A stretch of 64,000 nucleotides of DNA from Actinoalloteichus caeruleus DSM 43889 (GTDB taxonomy: Bacteria > Actinomycetota > Actinomycetes > Mycobacteriales > Pseudonocardiaceae). The translations under genes and the position numbers were made by a program. Below the pieces are notes generated by a model. That model searched no databases. It was not told the origin of the DNA and saw only the letters and a program-made list of their open reading frames with translations. The stretch lies in NCBI RefSeq assembly GCF_000429185.2, contig NZ_AUBJ02000001.1, positions 4,960,001 to 5,024,000 on the forward strand. Direction: 5' to 3'. Below are positions 42,390 through 51,327 of this stretch, piece after piece (positions within the stretch are counted from its first letter, which is position 1; each line of letters begins with the position of its first letter).

Positions 42390-42520
42390 GTCGGTAGTCC
42401 TCCGTGTGTGGTGAGGGCGTTGTCGTGCCCGCCAGTGGATGGCGGCGGGTTTCGTGCCGGCGGGGGCAAATCGGGTCTACCTGTTCGCCGATCCGGCCGC
42501 GAGGCAACCACGGAGTAACT

Positions 42521-42544
42521 ACTCGTTCGGGTTTAACTCGTTCG
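42521..42544. repeat. Short direct repeat upstream of the SSI gene
   Basis: ACTCGTTCG occurs at 42521-42529 and 42536-42544, a 15-bp period. It lies about 130-155 bp upstream of the SSI start and could be a regulator site. Low weight. Confidence 0.25.
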
Positions 42545-42610
42545 TGTATCGGGGCGCAGAGTGACGGCAGTCGGCGCGAATGTGGGCGACTGCCGCCACC
42601 GCGACGTGAT

Positions 42611-43552
42611 TCAGTCCAGCGCGGGAATGGTGGTCCGGGTGGACAGTTCCGCCTCGATCATGTCGGCGACGGCCGCCATTCCGAGTTCGTTGGGGTGTAC
42701 GGGGAAGGCCGGACTCGTGGGGAGGACGCCCTCCACCCACTTCACGCCCTTCGGCTGGCACCAGTCGTGGCCCTGCGAGGCGCCGTAGGTGTCGACGAAG
42801 ACCGCGCCAGCCCGGTCGGCGGCCGAGGCGAGCATGGCGTTGAGTGCCTGGTGCACGCCGTCGAGGAAGGCCGTGTCGCCCCGCGCGATCGGTACCCGGG
42901 GGAAGCAGCCACCAGTGGCGGGCACGATCGTCTGGTACCCGACGACCAGCACCGTCGCCGACGGGGACCGGTGCGTGATCTCGTCCAGTGCCCGGTCGAT
43001 CAGCGGCGCGGTGTCCTCGATGCGGTCCAGCAGCTCGTTCCCGCCCCCGCCGGTGTAGTGGCGTTCGCACGGGTTCCCGGTGGGCGCGGTGACGCTCCGC
43101 GTCGCGCAGGTCAGGACGATGTCGCTGAAGCCGATGTCGTTGCCACCGATCTGCAGCGTGACCAGGTCGGTGTCCGGCCGCAACGCGTCGAGCTGGGGAG
43201 CGTTGCGTCCAGCGAGGACGTTCTGGGGCTCGTGCAGGTCCACGGTGGTCGCGCCACTGCAGCTGGCGTCGGTGAAGGAGTTCACGTCGAGGGACGCCCG
43301 GAGCACCGCCGGGTAGTTCCTGGTGGACCGGAAACAGCCGAGCGGGTTGAGCTGTGGATAGGGGATCAGGGGACCGGCGGTGAAGGAATCGCCGAGTGCG
43401 ACGTAGTGGTGGTGGGATCGGTCGTCCCGCACGAGGTCGGGCGTTTCGGCCGACGCGGCCGGGGCGAGGAGAACACCGGAGAACAGGATGGAGAGTGCGA
43501 CCGCGAGTGGGGTGCGTACTCCGCGCGGCGGTGAGCGGAAGAAACGGGTCAT
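42611..43552 (-). CDS. Secreted SGNH/GDSL hydrolase
   Basis: A 313-residue exported esterase/lipase. ATG 43552 with AAGGAAG upstream gives a signal peptide ending near PAASAETP. Block I is YVALGDSFTAG (Ser56 nucleophile), block III IGGNDIGF, and block V HPNELG carries the catalytic His. Six or more cysteines (GCFRSTRN, ASCSGATT, LTCATR, NPCERH, GGCFPR, DWCQPKG) match the disulfide-rich Streptomyces lipase subgroup. The substrate is probably a lipid or polysaccharide ester. It is divergent from the thiolase gene; the SSI gene lies downstream on the same strand. Confidence 0.92.
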   Translation of the reverse strand: MTRFFRSPPRGVRTPLAVALSILFSGVLLAPAASAETPDLVRDDRSHHHYVALGDSFTAGPLIPYPQLNPLGCFRSTRNYPAVLRASLDVNSFTDASCSGATTVDLHEPQNVLAGRNAPQLDALRPDTDLVTLQIGGNDIGFSDIVLTCATRSVTAPTGNPCERHYTGGGGNELLDRIEDTAPLIDRALDEITHRSPSATVLVVGYQTIVPATGGCFPRVPIARGDTAFLDGVHQALNAMLASAADRAGAVFVDTYGASQGHDWCQPKGVKWVEGVLPTSPAFPVHPNELGMAAVADMIEAELSTRTTIPALD

Positions 43553-43703
43553 CGCGACTTCCTTGCCTGAAAGGAGGAATGTCCTTGTGATCGTGACCTT
43601 CGGGTGGGGTGGTGTCAACGATCAGCCGGAACACTCGCCCGAGATGGCTACTGAACGGTAGCTTGTGGAGGCCAGGGAGCGTCCAGGGAGCGGAGGCGGT
43701 GAC

Positions 43704-44918
43704 ATGACGGCCGAGGCGTTCGTCTACGAGGCGGTGCGGACCCCGCGCGGTCGGGGCAAGCGGACGGGAGCCCTGCACGGTGTTCCCCCGGTCGAGTTGG
43801 TGGTGGGGCTCGTCGAGGAGTTGCGCCGGCGGGCACCCGGCCTGGACCCCGCGTTGGTCGAGGACCTGGTCCTCGGAGTGGTCACCCCGGTAGGGGACCA
43901 GGGGGGCGACATCGCCAAGACCGCCGCCCTCCTCGCGGGCCTCCCCGAGACCACGGCCGGAGTGCAGCTGAACCGCTTCTGCGCCTCGGGCCTGGAGGCG
44001 GTCAACGTCGCCGCCCAGAAGGTCCGCTCCGGCTGGGAGGGACTGGTGCTGGCCGGCGGGGTGGAGTCGATGTCCCGTGTCCCGCTGGGTTCTGACGGCG
44101 GTCCGTGGGCCAACGACCCCGAGACCATGCGGCGCACGGCGTTCGTGCCCCAGGGCATCGGCGCGGATCTCATCGCCACGATCGAGGGTTTCGACCGCGC
44201 CGCGGTCGACGGGTACGCCGCCGAGTCGCAGCGCCGGGCCGCCGAGGCCCGGGCCGCGGGGTTGTTCGACCGCTCGCTCGTTCCGGTGCGGGACCGTGAC
44301 GGCCGGGTCCTGCTCGACCAGGACGAGCACCCCCGGGAGGGAACGACCGTGGAGGCGCTGGGAGAACTGGCCCCCGCCTTCGCCGAAGTGGGACGCGACG
44401 GCGGTTTCGACGCGGTCGCCCTGGGCCGTTACGACTCGCTGTCCGAGGTCCACCACGTGCACACGGCCGGGAACTCCTCGGGGATCGTCGACGGTGCTGC
44501 GCTCGTCCTCGTCGGGAACGAGGAGGTGGGCGAACGGATCGGCCTGCGGCCGAGGGCCCGGATCCTCGCGGCCGGGGTCAGCGGGGCCGATCCCACGATC
44601 ATGCTGACCGGCCCGGGCCCCGCCGTCGACCGGGCGCTGGACCGGGCGGGGCTCACGATCTCCGACATCGATCTGGTGGAGATCAACGAGGCATTCGCCG
44701 CGGTGCCCATGAAGTTCACGAGGGACTACGGCCTTTCCCCGGAGCGGGTGAACGTGGTCGGAGGCGCGATCGCGCTCGGCCACCCGTTGGGCGCGACCGG
44801 GGCGATGCTCCTGGGAACGGTCCTCGACGAGTTGGAGCGGCGGCGGCTGCGGTACGGGCTCGTCACGCTGTGCGCGGGCGGGGGGATGGGCATCGCCACG
44901 GTGGTCGAACGGGTCTGA
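43704..44918 (+). CDS. Thiolase (acetyl-CoA C-acyltransferase)
   Basis: A 404-residue thiolase-superfamily enzyme that cleaves 3-ketoacyl-CoA or condenses acyl-CoAs. Acylated Cys93 lies in [11 protein letters not shown], the catalytic His in GHPLGATGA and the second Cys in [20 protein letters not shown] is also present. All key residues are intact and the length is standard. Most members with an N-terminal [21 protein letters not shown] are FadA-type beta-oxidation enzymes, but no FadB partner is adjacent. ATG 43704 has GGAGG upstream. Confidence 0.93.
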   Translation: MTAEAFVYEAVRTPRGRGKRTGALHGVPPVELVVGLVEELRRRAPGLDPALVEDLVLGVVTPVGDQGGDIAKTAALLAGLPETTAGVQLNRFCASGLEAVNVAAQKVRSGWEGLVLAGGVESMSRVPLGSDGGPWANDPETMRRTAFVPQGIGADLIATIEGFDRAAVDGYAAESQRRAAEARAAGLFDRSLVPVRDRDGRVLLDQDEHPREGTTVEALGELAPAFAEVGRDGGFDAVALGRYDSLSEVHHVHTAGNSSGIVDGAALVLVGNEEVGERIGLRPRARILAAGVSGADPTIMLTGPGPAVDRALDRAGLTISDIDLVEINEAFAAVPMKFTRDYGLSPERVNVVGGAIALGHPLGATGAMLLGTVLDELERRRLRYGLVTLCAGGGMGIATVVERV

Positions 44919-45227
44919 GGAAGCCCGCCGTCGCCGGTCGGACGCCTGCCGTCATGGTCGCCCAGCCCGTGGCGGGGATCCCGTTCGCCTCCCCGGGACA
45001 TCCTCGGCGTCTCGACGGCCCCCGAAGGTCGATGGCGGTGCGGTGGGAGCCGCGGCGCGGGAGTGGAGGCAGGCCCGAGGGGACCTCGTGTCCGCCGGGG
45101 CCCGGGTCGCCGCCTGGCGGATGGGTGGCCCCGCCGACGGAGGAACTGGCACGTCGTCCCTCGGCGGCGACGTCAGCGGCGGTCCGGCGTGACGGGGGCC
45201 CTCAGCACCAACACCGGGTCCGGGAGC
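44919..45227. other. Intergenic region between convergent thiolase and cutA
   Basis: A 309-bp gap without a supported gene. No long perfect hairpin was found, although several short GC-rich dyads exist. Confidence 0.45.
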
Positions 45228-45614
45228 TCAGAGGTCCTCGGGGGCGGCCTGCGCGCTCACCCAGTTCAGGTAGTCCTCGTTGCCACCGATGATCGGCGTC
45301 GCCACCACCTCGGGGACCTCCCGGTCATGGATCGCCTCGATGTGGTCGGTGAGGTCGGTCAACCGGGACATCACGGTCTTCACGACGCACTGCCACTCCT
45401 GCGTGACCTGGATCAGGCCCGCCCAGCGGTACACGCTGCTGATCGGACCCAGCACCTGGGCGCTCGCGCCCAGGCCCGTCTCGACGATGTCCCTGGCGAG
45501 CCGGAGCGCGGTGTCCTCGGAGTCGGTCGTGGTGGTCACCTGGCAGTAAGCGGAGGGCAGAGCCGGATCGTTCGGGACGGCCGCCCCCGGCTGTAGTGGT
45601 TCGGGAATCGACAC
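45228..45614 (-). CDS. cutA: Divalent-cation tolerance protein CutA
   Basis: A 128-residue member of the CutA1 family, trimeric ferredoxin-like proteins linked to copper tolerance in E. coli. The core pattern is present: YCQVTTTTDSEDTALRLARDIVE, GASAQVLGPISSVYRWAGLIQ, EWQCVVKT, IEAIHDREVPEVVATPI and YLNWV. The N-terminal ~20 residues are a Pro-rich extension. GTG 45614 has GGAG 8 nt upstream. Its biochemical role in actinomycetes is unclear. Confidence 0.9.
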   Translation of the reverse strand: MSIPEPLQPGAAVPNDPALPSAYCQVTTTTDSEDTALRLARDIVETGLGASAQVLGPISSVYRWAGLIQVTQEWQCVVKTVMSRLTDLTDHIEAIHDREVPEVVATPIIGGNEDYLNWVSAQAAPEDL

Positions 45615-45709
45615 GCGCTGCTCCGTTCGGGTGGACGCGAACTGTCAGGGCCTCATGGTGGGGCTCCCCCGCGCACCCGGCAATCCGCGACACCCGGGCG
45701 TGGACGTGC

Positions 45710-45745
45710 GGAAGGGCGCCGGTCCGAGCGGACCGACGCCCTTCC
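45710..45745 (-). terminator. Terminator of the first chaplin-like gene
   Basis: GGAAGGGCG (45710-45718) and CGGTCC (45720-45725) pair with GGACCG (45730-45735) and CGCCCTTCC (45737-45745) around a 4-nt loop. A further flanking dyad GACACCCGG (45689-45697) / CCGGGTGTC (45744-45752) could form an alternative outer stem. Confidence 0.7.
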
Positions 45746-45771
45746 GGGTGTCCTGCCGTGGGCAGTGCCGA

Positions 45772-46104
45772 TCAGAAGCCGGCGTGGTGCGAGCCGTGCC
45801 CGCCGTGCGGGGTGCCCTTGCCCTCGTGGCCTTCGTGCTCGAACTCGAGCTCGACCTTGTTGTGGTCGAGGATCGGCGCGTTGGTGCAGTCGCTGAGCTG
45901 CGGGGACGCGATCGGCACGATCACGCCGATCACGGCGGCCACGTTGTTGCCGCACAGCTGCACCGGCACGGCGCTGATGTTGTTGTCGTTGATCAGGTTG
46001 ATGCCGTCGTTGTCCGCGGAGTCCGCGAACGCGGTGGCACCCAGCGTCATGACGCCGAGGGCGGCACCGGCGAGGCCGCCGGCGAGACGAGCGGAGGTGC
46101 GCAT
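45772..46104 (-). CDS. Chaplin-like small secreted protein with His-rich tail
   Basis: A 110-residue exported protein: signal peptide 1-~28 (ATAFADSA), then a short hydrophobic, Asn-rich core with two cysteines at 51 and 73 (LCGNNVAAVIG ... SDCTNAP). The core resembles the chaplin pattern (Asn/Val-rich strand, CGN, hydrophobic stretch, C-x-N), which builds amyloid-like surface films on aerial hyphae, but it is not a textbook chaplin. The tail (residues 81-110) is acidic and His-rich (EHEGHEGKGTPHGGHGSHH), unlike its paralogue. ATG 46104 has AAAGG 7 nt upstream. Confidence 0.7.
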   Translation of the reverse strand: MRTSARLAGGLAGAALGVMTLGATAFADSADNDGINLINDNNISAVPVQLCGNNVAAVIGVIVPIASPQLSDCTNAPILDHNKVELEFEHEGHEGKGTPHGGHGSHHAGF

Positions 46105-46182
46105 TGGTGGGCCTTTCGATCTGGTGAAACGTGCTTGGTGTCGACCGTCGCCGCCGGAGTGGGCGAGAGCCGGGAGCTCCCG

Positions 46183-46221
46183 GTGCGCGGCCGGCCGTGT
46201 GATTGACGGCCGGCCGCGCAC
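46183..46221. terminator. Long perfect hairpin between the chaplin-like paralogues
   Basis: GTGCGCGGCCGGCCGT (46183-46198) pairs perfectly with the arm at 46206-46221 around a 7-nt loop. It lies 168 bp past the upstream paralogue and 79 bp before the downstream start, so it probably terminates the former and isolates the latter. Confidence 0.65.
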
Positions 46222-46287
46222 GACAGGAGTTGCTTTGGGGTGGCGGCAGCGTTTCTTTCGTCGGAAGCGCAGTAACGGTGACGCGCA

Positions 46288-46300
46288 TTTCCGGCGGAAA
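46288..46300. promoter_or_regulatory. Palindrome upstream of the first chaplin-like gene
   Basis: TTTCCG-G-CGGAAA is a perfect 13-bp dyad, 185-195 bp upstream of the start codon and in an AT-richer patch. It may be a regulator site; nothing else supports this. Confidence 0.25.
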
Positions 46301-46388
46301 GCTCCCACCGGGGCCTTACGGAAGACGGCGTTGTCGGTCAGCCGGCTGAGTCAGCTGATCCGGGGCGTCTCGCCTCGGCCGGGTTGTG

Positions 46389-46667
46389 TCACTTGCCGTG
46401 CTCGACCTCGACCTCGACCTTGTTGTGGTCGAGGATCGGGGCGTTGGTGCAGTCGCTGATCTGCGGGGAGACCAGCGGGACGATGACGCCGATCACGGCG
46501 GCGATGTTGTTTCCGCAGGCCTGGATCGGCACGGCGCTGATGTTGTTGTCGTTGACGGCGTTGATGCCGTCGTTGCCCGCGGCGTCCGCGAACGCGGGGG
46601 CGCTGAAGGCGAGAGCACCGAGCGTTGCCGCCGCGGTGGCGCCTGCAATACGAGTCGAGGTACGCAC
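46389..46667 (-). CDS. Chaplin-like small secreted protein (paralogue)
   Basis: A 92-residue exported protein. Residues 29-90 match the downstream paralogue at 50 of 62 positions by my count, with cysteines at the same positions (51, 73) and the identical block SDCTNAPILDHNKVE. It stops right after EHGK, without the His-rich extension. GTG 46667 follows GGAAGG by 7 nt. The pair arose by tandem duplication. The same surface-protein interpretation applies; a small secreted antimicrobial or metal-binding protein is an alternative. Confidence 0.7.
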   Translation of the reverse strand: MRTSTRIAGATAAATLGALAFSAPAFADAAGNDGINAVNDNNISAVPIQACGNNIAAVIGVIVPLVSPQISDCTNAPILDHNKVEVEVEHGK

Positions 46668-46903
46668 TGGTGTGCCTTCCTTCAGGAATTACGTGTGAGT
46701 GTCTGGCAGCGTCTCTGGGGAGGGCTCCCGCTGAGGCGCTGGGGGGATTCTGCCCCAACTTCGACCGGTAATTCATCCCCGTCCGGCAGAATTGTGGGTT
46801 CTGTACCTGAAAGAGTGAATCTTGGTATTTTTCCCACGGTGGCCTCCCGGCTGGGAGGTGCTTGGTAAAAGGCGTACCCGGGAATGTGGTGCGGGCAGCA
46901 CCA

Positions 46904-46937
46904 ACCGGGCGAAGGGCCTATTCGCCCTTCGCCCGGT
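46904..46937 (-). terminator. Terminator of the large secreted protein gene
   Basis: ACCGGGCGAAGGGC (46904-46917) and GCCCTTCGCCCGGT (46924-46937) form a perfect 14-bp stem with a 6-nt loop, 17 bp past the stop. Confidence 0.8.
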
Positions 46938-46953
46938 GGTTTCCGCGTGTGAT

Positions 46954-48558
46954 TCAGTCGAGCGGCAGCGTTCCCGTCATCGGAGCGAATCCGGCCGCGT
47001 GGGACAGGACGTTCTGGGCGGTGCCGAGCACCCCGGAGGACTCGTTGTGCTGCGTGTCCGCCGCGGCGGGCAGCACCTGCGGCCGCTCGGCCGGGTCCTG
47101 CGCGGCCTCGGCGCCCCCGGCCGCCGCCTGGGGCTGGTCCGCCGGTGCTGGCAGGGTCTGCGGCGTCTCGGGCGACCGCTCGGTCCGGAGGGGCAGCGTC
47201 GGGAGGGTGCGGTCGGGCAGCAGCCGCTCCGTCGTCGCGGCCTCGCCCACGGGGAGGCTGGAGGCGAGTTCCGGCAGGTCGACCCCGGAGAGCAGGCGGC
47301 CGGTGGCGGCCGTTCCGTTCTCCACCACGGAGTGCGGGATCTCGGAGACCTGCTGGTCCGCGGTGGCGGCTGGCGTCTGACCGGGCAACCTGGGCAGTCC
47401 GAGGTCGGGCAGCCTCAGGTCCGGCAGGATGCGGGCGTTCGTGTCGCCGCCGGCCTGCGTCCCGCCGTCACCTGGGGCCTCCTCCTGGCCGGGGAGGAGG
47501 TCGAGAACCCCGGAGAGGTTGTCGGACAGGGTGGTGACGGTGCTGGTCATGGGGGTGGACGGCTCGTCGGCCTCGCCTGGCGTCTGCTCCTGGCGAGCGG
47601 CCGAGGCCAGCCCGGCGAGGCCGTCCTGCGGCACGTCGAAGCGGTCGGCGCCCGGAAGGCGGTCGACGAGGCCCCTCGCGGCGGGCGCCGTTCCGCTCAC
47701 GTGGGCTCCGGCCGCGTCCGCTACTCCGCGCAGCGCTCCCGCCGTCTCCCCCAGGGTCCCGGCCGCGTCCAGCTCGGACAGGTTCCGCCGGGCCTGGCCA
47801 GCGGTCTCGCCCAGCCCGGAGGCCGTGCTGCGCAGCGTCTCGCCGCCACCCGAGACGACCCGGTCCGCGGCGGGGCCCACCACCGGCAGCTCCCGCACCG
47901 GTGGGGTGGAGAGGAGGCGGTGGACCTGGAGCTGCTGGGTGGCCTGCCCCACCTGCTGGGTGACCGGGTTCAGGTTCAGCTCGGGGTCGAGGTTGTAGCC
48001 CTCGACAGCCGTCACCTCGACCGCCGTGTCCACGGCGGAGAAACCCGAGTGCACCTCGGGGCGCTCCCACACGTGGGCGTGGACGAGCTTCTCGGACTTG
48101 GTGTCCTCCAGCAGGCCGATGTTCTGCGGGGCGACACCGACCTCGATGTCCGGCCTGGTGCGGGTCAGGCCGGAGAGTTCGTTGAGCTGCTCGCCGATCG
48201 CCGTGGTGAACGCCGAGGTGGCCCCTGGCTCGAGCGGGGACTGGGGGGACTGGGCGTCCCGCGCGAGGCCGTGCGCGATCGCCTCGACGGCGTGGCCCGG
48301 CGCCGTGAGGACGTTGGGCACGCTGAGCTTGGCCTCGGTGTCGAGGCAGGGAACGACCTCGGTGCCGAAGGGGTGGTAGACGAGCGGGCCGCAGGTGTTC
48401 AGCGGCACCTCCACGCCGAGCTCCTTGGGGACGTAGGGAAGGTCCGTCGTCCCGTCGGTGTGCTCGGCCGCGGCGGCGGCTCCGGTGCCGGCGCCCGCCG
48501 CGGCGAGGCCGGCCGCCATCACCGCGGCCTTCAGAGTGCGCGAGGTCCTGGAAGACAA
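46954..48558 (-). CDS. Large secreted protein of unknown function
   Basis: A 534-residue exported protein. TTG 48558 is chosen because GAGGAG lies 9 nt upstream and because it gives a complete signal peptide (basic n-region, Ala/Gly-rich core, AAAAAEHT cleavage area); ATG codons further in would remove the n-region. The first ~230 mature residues look folded, with cysteines in LNTCGPLVYHPFGTEVVPCLD and a VEVTAVEGYNLDPELNLNPVTQQ segment. The rest is low-complexity, rich in Gly/Ala/Pro/Gln and short leucine-containing repeats such as LPDLRLPDLGLPRLPG. I recognise no domain. It is next to the chaplin-like genes, so it may be another envelope or aerial-surface component. Confidence 0.65.
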   Translation of the reverse strand: MSSRTSRTLKAAVMAAGLAAAGAGTGAAAAAEHTDGTTDLPYVPKELGVEVPLNTCGPLVYHPFGTEVVPCLDTEAKLSVPNVLTAPGHAVEAIAHGLARDAQSPQSPLEPGATSAFTTAIGEQLNELSGLTRTRPDIEVGVAPQNIGLLEDTKSEKLVHAHVWERPEVHSGFSAVDTAVEVTAVEGYNLDPELNLNPVTQQVGQATQQLQVHRLLSTPPVRELPVVGPAADRVVSGGGETLRSTASGLGETAGQARRNLSELDAAGTLGETAGALRGVADAAGAHVSGTAPAARGLVDRLPGADRFDVPQDGLAGLASAARQEQTPGEADEPSTPMTSTVTTLSDNLSGVLDLLPGQEEAPGDGGTQAGGDTNARILPDLRLPDLGLPRLPGQTPAATADQQVSEIPHSVVENGTAATGRLLSGVDLPELASSLPVGEAATTERLLPDRTLPTLPLRTERSPETPQTLPAPADQPQAAAGGAEAAQDPAERPQVLPAAADTQHNESSGVLGTAQNVLSHAAGFAPMTGTLPLD

Positions 48559-48901
48559 GGGGGGTTTCTCCTCGGTGTCGTCGCGAGTGCTGGGGTGGTG
48601 GGGCCCGGACCGGACGGACCGACTGCCGGCGCTCTGCGGTGGTCGCGGCGCCAGCGCGCTCCTTGGTCGGCAACGGTTTGAGTGGGGCACTCACCTCGTG
48701 CGGGCCGCCACCGCACCCGAGCATGATCGACGTCGTTCCCGGGGCCGTTGAAGTTCGATGCGGAGAAAACCCTCGTTCGAGCGAGGAAAATGACCTGTTC
48801 TAGTTAACGAGCTGGGCGTGGCGGGGGCGCGACGCGCCGAGGCGTCCCGCCCTCCGGCGGAACCGGGTGACCGGGGCTGGAGCGGTGTGCGGATCCAGCT
48901 G
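48559..48901. other. Upstream region of the large secreted protein gene
   Basis: About 340 bp without a supported gene. It includes an AT-richer stretch (48750-48810) with the dyad CCTCG-ttcgag-CGAGG (48772-48787) and a TTAACGAGC half-site (48805-48813) resembling the TetR sites at 49557-49602. It probably holds the secreted protein's promoter. Confidence 0.4.
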
Positions 48902-49534
48902 TCAGGATGCTTCCCCGCCGGTGGCGATGGCCTCGGCGAGTGCCGCCTCGGCCATGCGGCGCAGCAGGAGGGCCATCGTGGTCGTGTCGACGCCGTTCGC
49001 GCTGTGCGGAGTGGAGTTGAGCAGCCCGAAGACCGCGTGGGTGGCGGCGCGGAGCCGTTCGGAGGGCGCCCCGGGGGCGAGCCGGGTCAGGACGTCGACC
49101 CACTCCTCCACGTAGCGGCGTTGCGCCGCCCGGATCCGGCGGCGGTCGGCGGCGGGGACGCTGTGGAGTTCGCGGTCGTGGACCCGGATCAGGGCGGGTT
49201 GGGCCAGGGCGAACTCCACGTGCCAGGTGAGCAGCGTGGTGAGGGCGTCCTGGGGTGAGGTGGCGCCCGCGACCCGGCGGCGCCCCTCGTCGAGCAGCCG
49301 GTGGCTGATGTCGAGCAGCATCTCGCTCAGGACCGACTCCTTGTTGCGGAAGTGCCGGTAGAGGGCGGGGCCTGACACCCCGACCGCCTTGCCGAGGTCC
49401 TCCATGGAGACCCCGAGGAACCCGCGTTCGGCGAAGAGCGGGGCCGCGGCCGCCAGGATGGCCTCGCGGCGGCTGCTCGCACGGCGTGCCGGCGGCGGTG
49501 TCCGGCGTTCCGCCTCGGAGTCGTCGTGGTCCAC
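48902..49534 (-). CDS. TetR family transcriptional regulator of the acyl-CoA carboxylase operon
   Basis: A 210-residue regulator. The helix-turn-helix is in residues ~20-65 (RREAILAAAAPLFAERGFLG, then VSGPALYRHFRNKESVL). The ligand domain includes LIRVHDRELHSVPAADRRRIRA and a C-terminal LLNSTPHSANG segment found in regulators of acyl-CoA metabolism such as KstR2/LiuR-type proteins. GTG 49534 is preferred over ATG 49573, because the longer version would place the operator-like repeats inside the coding sequence. It is divergent from accD1; an acyl-CoA is the probable ligand. Confidence 0.88.
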   Translation of the reverse strand: MDHDDSEAERRTPPPARRASSRREAILAAAAPLFAERGFLGVSMEDLGKAVGVSGPALYRHFRNKESVLSEMLLDISHRLLDEGRRRVAGATSPQDALTTLLTWHVEFALAQPALIRVHDRELHSVPAADRRRIRAAQRRYVEEWVDVLTRLAPGAPSERLRAATHAVFGLLNSTPHSANGVDTTTMALLLRRMAEAALAEAIATGGEAS

Positions 49535-49556
49535 CCGCCCAGGGTAGACGAGGGTG

Positions 49557-49602
49557 TTAACGAGCATTAACATTCGCGGGAGCCCGGGTTAACGCTCATT
49601 AA
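49557..49602. promoter_or_regulatory. Tandem TetR operator candidates
   Basis: Two near-palindromes of form TTAAyGnnCrTTAA: TTAACGAGCATTAA (49557-49570) and TTAACGCTCATTAA (49589-49602), 32 bp apart centre to centre (about three helical turns). They lie between the divergent tetR and accD1 genes in an otherwise GC-rich region and are strong candidates for autoregulation and operon control. Confidence 0.75.
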
Positions 49603-49642
49603 CGTCGTCGGCGGTCCCCCGTCGAGGATCGGGAGGCTGGGA

Positions 49643-51259
49643 GTGACGGACATCGACGTCCTGCGCAGCACCTGCGACCGCGCCGCCGCGTCCTACCGGC
49701 GCAACAGGGACGCGCACCTCGCCCTGGTCGCCGAACTCGACGACCGGCGGGCCGCCGCGGCCCTCGGCGGCCCGGAGAGCGCGCGGGAACGCCACCTGGC
49801 CCGGGGCAAGCTCCTGCCACGTGAGCGGGTGAACGCACTGCTGGACCCGGGTTCGCCGTTCCTCGAACTGTCACCGCTGGCGGCCCACGGGTTGTACGAG
49901 GGCGCGGCGCCGGCGGCCGGGGTCATCACCGGTGTGGGGCGGGTCTCGGGCCGCGACTGCGTGATCGTCGCCAACGACGCGACGGTCAAGGGCGGCACCT
50001 ACTACCCGATGTCGGTGAAGAAGCACCTCCGGGCGCAGGAGGTCGCGCTGCACAACCACCTGCCCTGCCTCTACCTCGTGGACTCCGGTGGCGCGTTCCT
50101 GCCCGCCCAGGACGAGGTGTTCCCCGACCGCGAGCACTTCGGGCGGATCTTCTACAACCAGGCGACCATGTCCGCGCTGGGCATCCCGCAGCTGTCCGCG
50201 GTCATGGGTTCCTGCACCGCGGGCGGGGCGTACGTACCGGCGATGAGCGACCAGACCGTCATCGTTCGGAACCAGGGCACGATCTTCCTCGGGGGGCCGC
50301 CCCTGGTGAAGGCGGCCACCGGCGAGGAGGTCAGCGCCGAGGACCTCGGCGGCGGCGACCTGCACGCCCGGGTCTCCGGGGTCACCGACCACCTCGCGGT
50401 GGACGACGCCCACGCGCTGCGGTTGCTGCGGGGCGTGGTGGACACCCTCGGTCCGGCGTCGCCGCCACCGTGGGACACCCGGCCGCCCGAACCGCCGGCC
50501 GTGGACCCGGACGACCTCTACGGCATGGTCCCGGTCGACCCGCGTGTCCCCTACGACGTCCGGGAGGTCATCGCCCGGCTGGTCGACCGCAGCGAGTTCG
50601 CCGAGTTCAAGGCGGACTACGGACCAACCCTGGTCACCGGCTTCGCCCGGCTGCACGGGCACCCGGTCGGCATCATCGCCAACAACGGGGTGCTGTTCTC
50701 GGAGTCCGCGCTCAAGGGCGCCCACTTCGTCCAGCTCTGCGACCGGCGGGGGATCCCCCTGGTCTTCCTCCAGAACATCAGCGGCTTCATGGTGGGCCGC
50801 GAGTACGAGGCCGGTGGCATCGCCAAGCACGGTGCCAAGATGGTCACCGCCGTGGCCTGTGCCCGGGTCCCGAAGCTCACCGTCGTCATCGGTGGTTCGT
50901 TCGGCGCCGGGAACTACAGCATGTGCGGGCGCGCCTACTCCCCCCGCTTCCTCTGGATGTGGCCCAACGCGCGGATCTCGGTGATGGGCGGTGAGCAGGC
51001 CGCCTCCGTGCTCGCCACGGTTCGCCGCGACCAGCTCGAGTCCCGGGGTCAGGAGTGGTCCTCGGCCGACGAGGAGGCTTTCCGCGCGCCGATCCGGGCG
51101 CAGTACGAGGAGCAGGGCAGCCCCTACTACTCCACGGCGCGGTTGTGGGACGACGGGGTGATCGACCCGGCCGACACCAGGACCGCCTTGGCACTCGGGC
51201 TGTCGGCCGCCGCGAACGCGCCGCTGGCGCCGGTGAGCTACGGCGTCTTCCGGATGTGA
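49643..51259 (+). CDS. accD1: Acyl-CoA carboxylase carboxyltransferase (beta) subunit, methylcrotonyl-CoA type
   Basis: A 538-residue carboxyltransferase that moves CO2 from carboxybiotin to an acyl-CoA. Both crotonase-like halves are present, with [20 protein letters not shown] and the C-terminal [39 protein letters not shown]. That last block, with an intact FGAGNY, is characteristic of methylcrotonyl-CoA (and geranyl-CoA) carboxylases rather than propionyl-CoA ones. Gene order accD-accA-acyl-CoA dehydrogenase behind TetR mirrors the mycobacterial accD1-accA1-fadE19 leucine-degradation locus, from which the symbol is taken by analogy. GTG 49643 follows GGGAGGCTGGGA. Confidence 0.9.
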   Translation: MTDIDVLRSTCDRAAASYRRNRDAHLALVAELDDRRAAAALGGPESARERHLARGKLLPRERVNALLDPGSPFLELSPLAAHGLYEGAAPAAGVITGVGRVSGRDCVIVANDATVKGGTYYPMSVKKHLRAQEVALHNHLPCLYLVDSGGAFLPAQDEVFPDREHFGRIFYNQATMSALGIPQLSAVMGSCTAGGAYVPAMSDQTVIVRNQGTIFLGGPPLVKAATGEEVSAEDLGGGDLHARVSGVTDHLAVDDAHALRLLRGVVDTLGPASPPPWDTRPPEPPAVDPDDLYGMVPVDPRVPYDVREVIARLVDRSEFAEFKADYGPTLVTGFARLHGHPVGIIANNGVLFSESALKGAHFVQLCDRRGIPLVFLQNISGFMVGREYEAGGIAKHGAKMVTAVACARVPKLTVVIGGSFGAGNYSMCGRAYSPRFLWMWPNARISVMGGEQAASVLATVRRDQLESRGQEWSSADEEAFRAPIRAQYEEQGSPYYSTARLWDDGVIDPADTRTALALGLSAAANAPLAPVSYGVFRM

Positions 51260-51327
51260 CCGGCCGGCCGGCGCCACCGGTTCCTGGCGAGTGCCGGGGC
51301 CGCCGTTGTGAGCAGGGAGGACCTGAC

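Noticed and set aside
43640-43703. A longer thiolase start at GTG 43665
   Set aside because: ATG 43704 has GGAGG at proper distance and gives the usual thiolase N-terminus; the 13 extra codons are not homologous.
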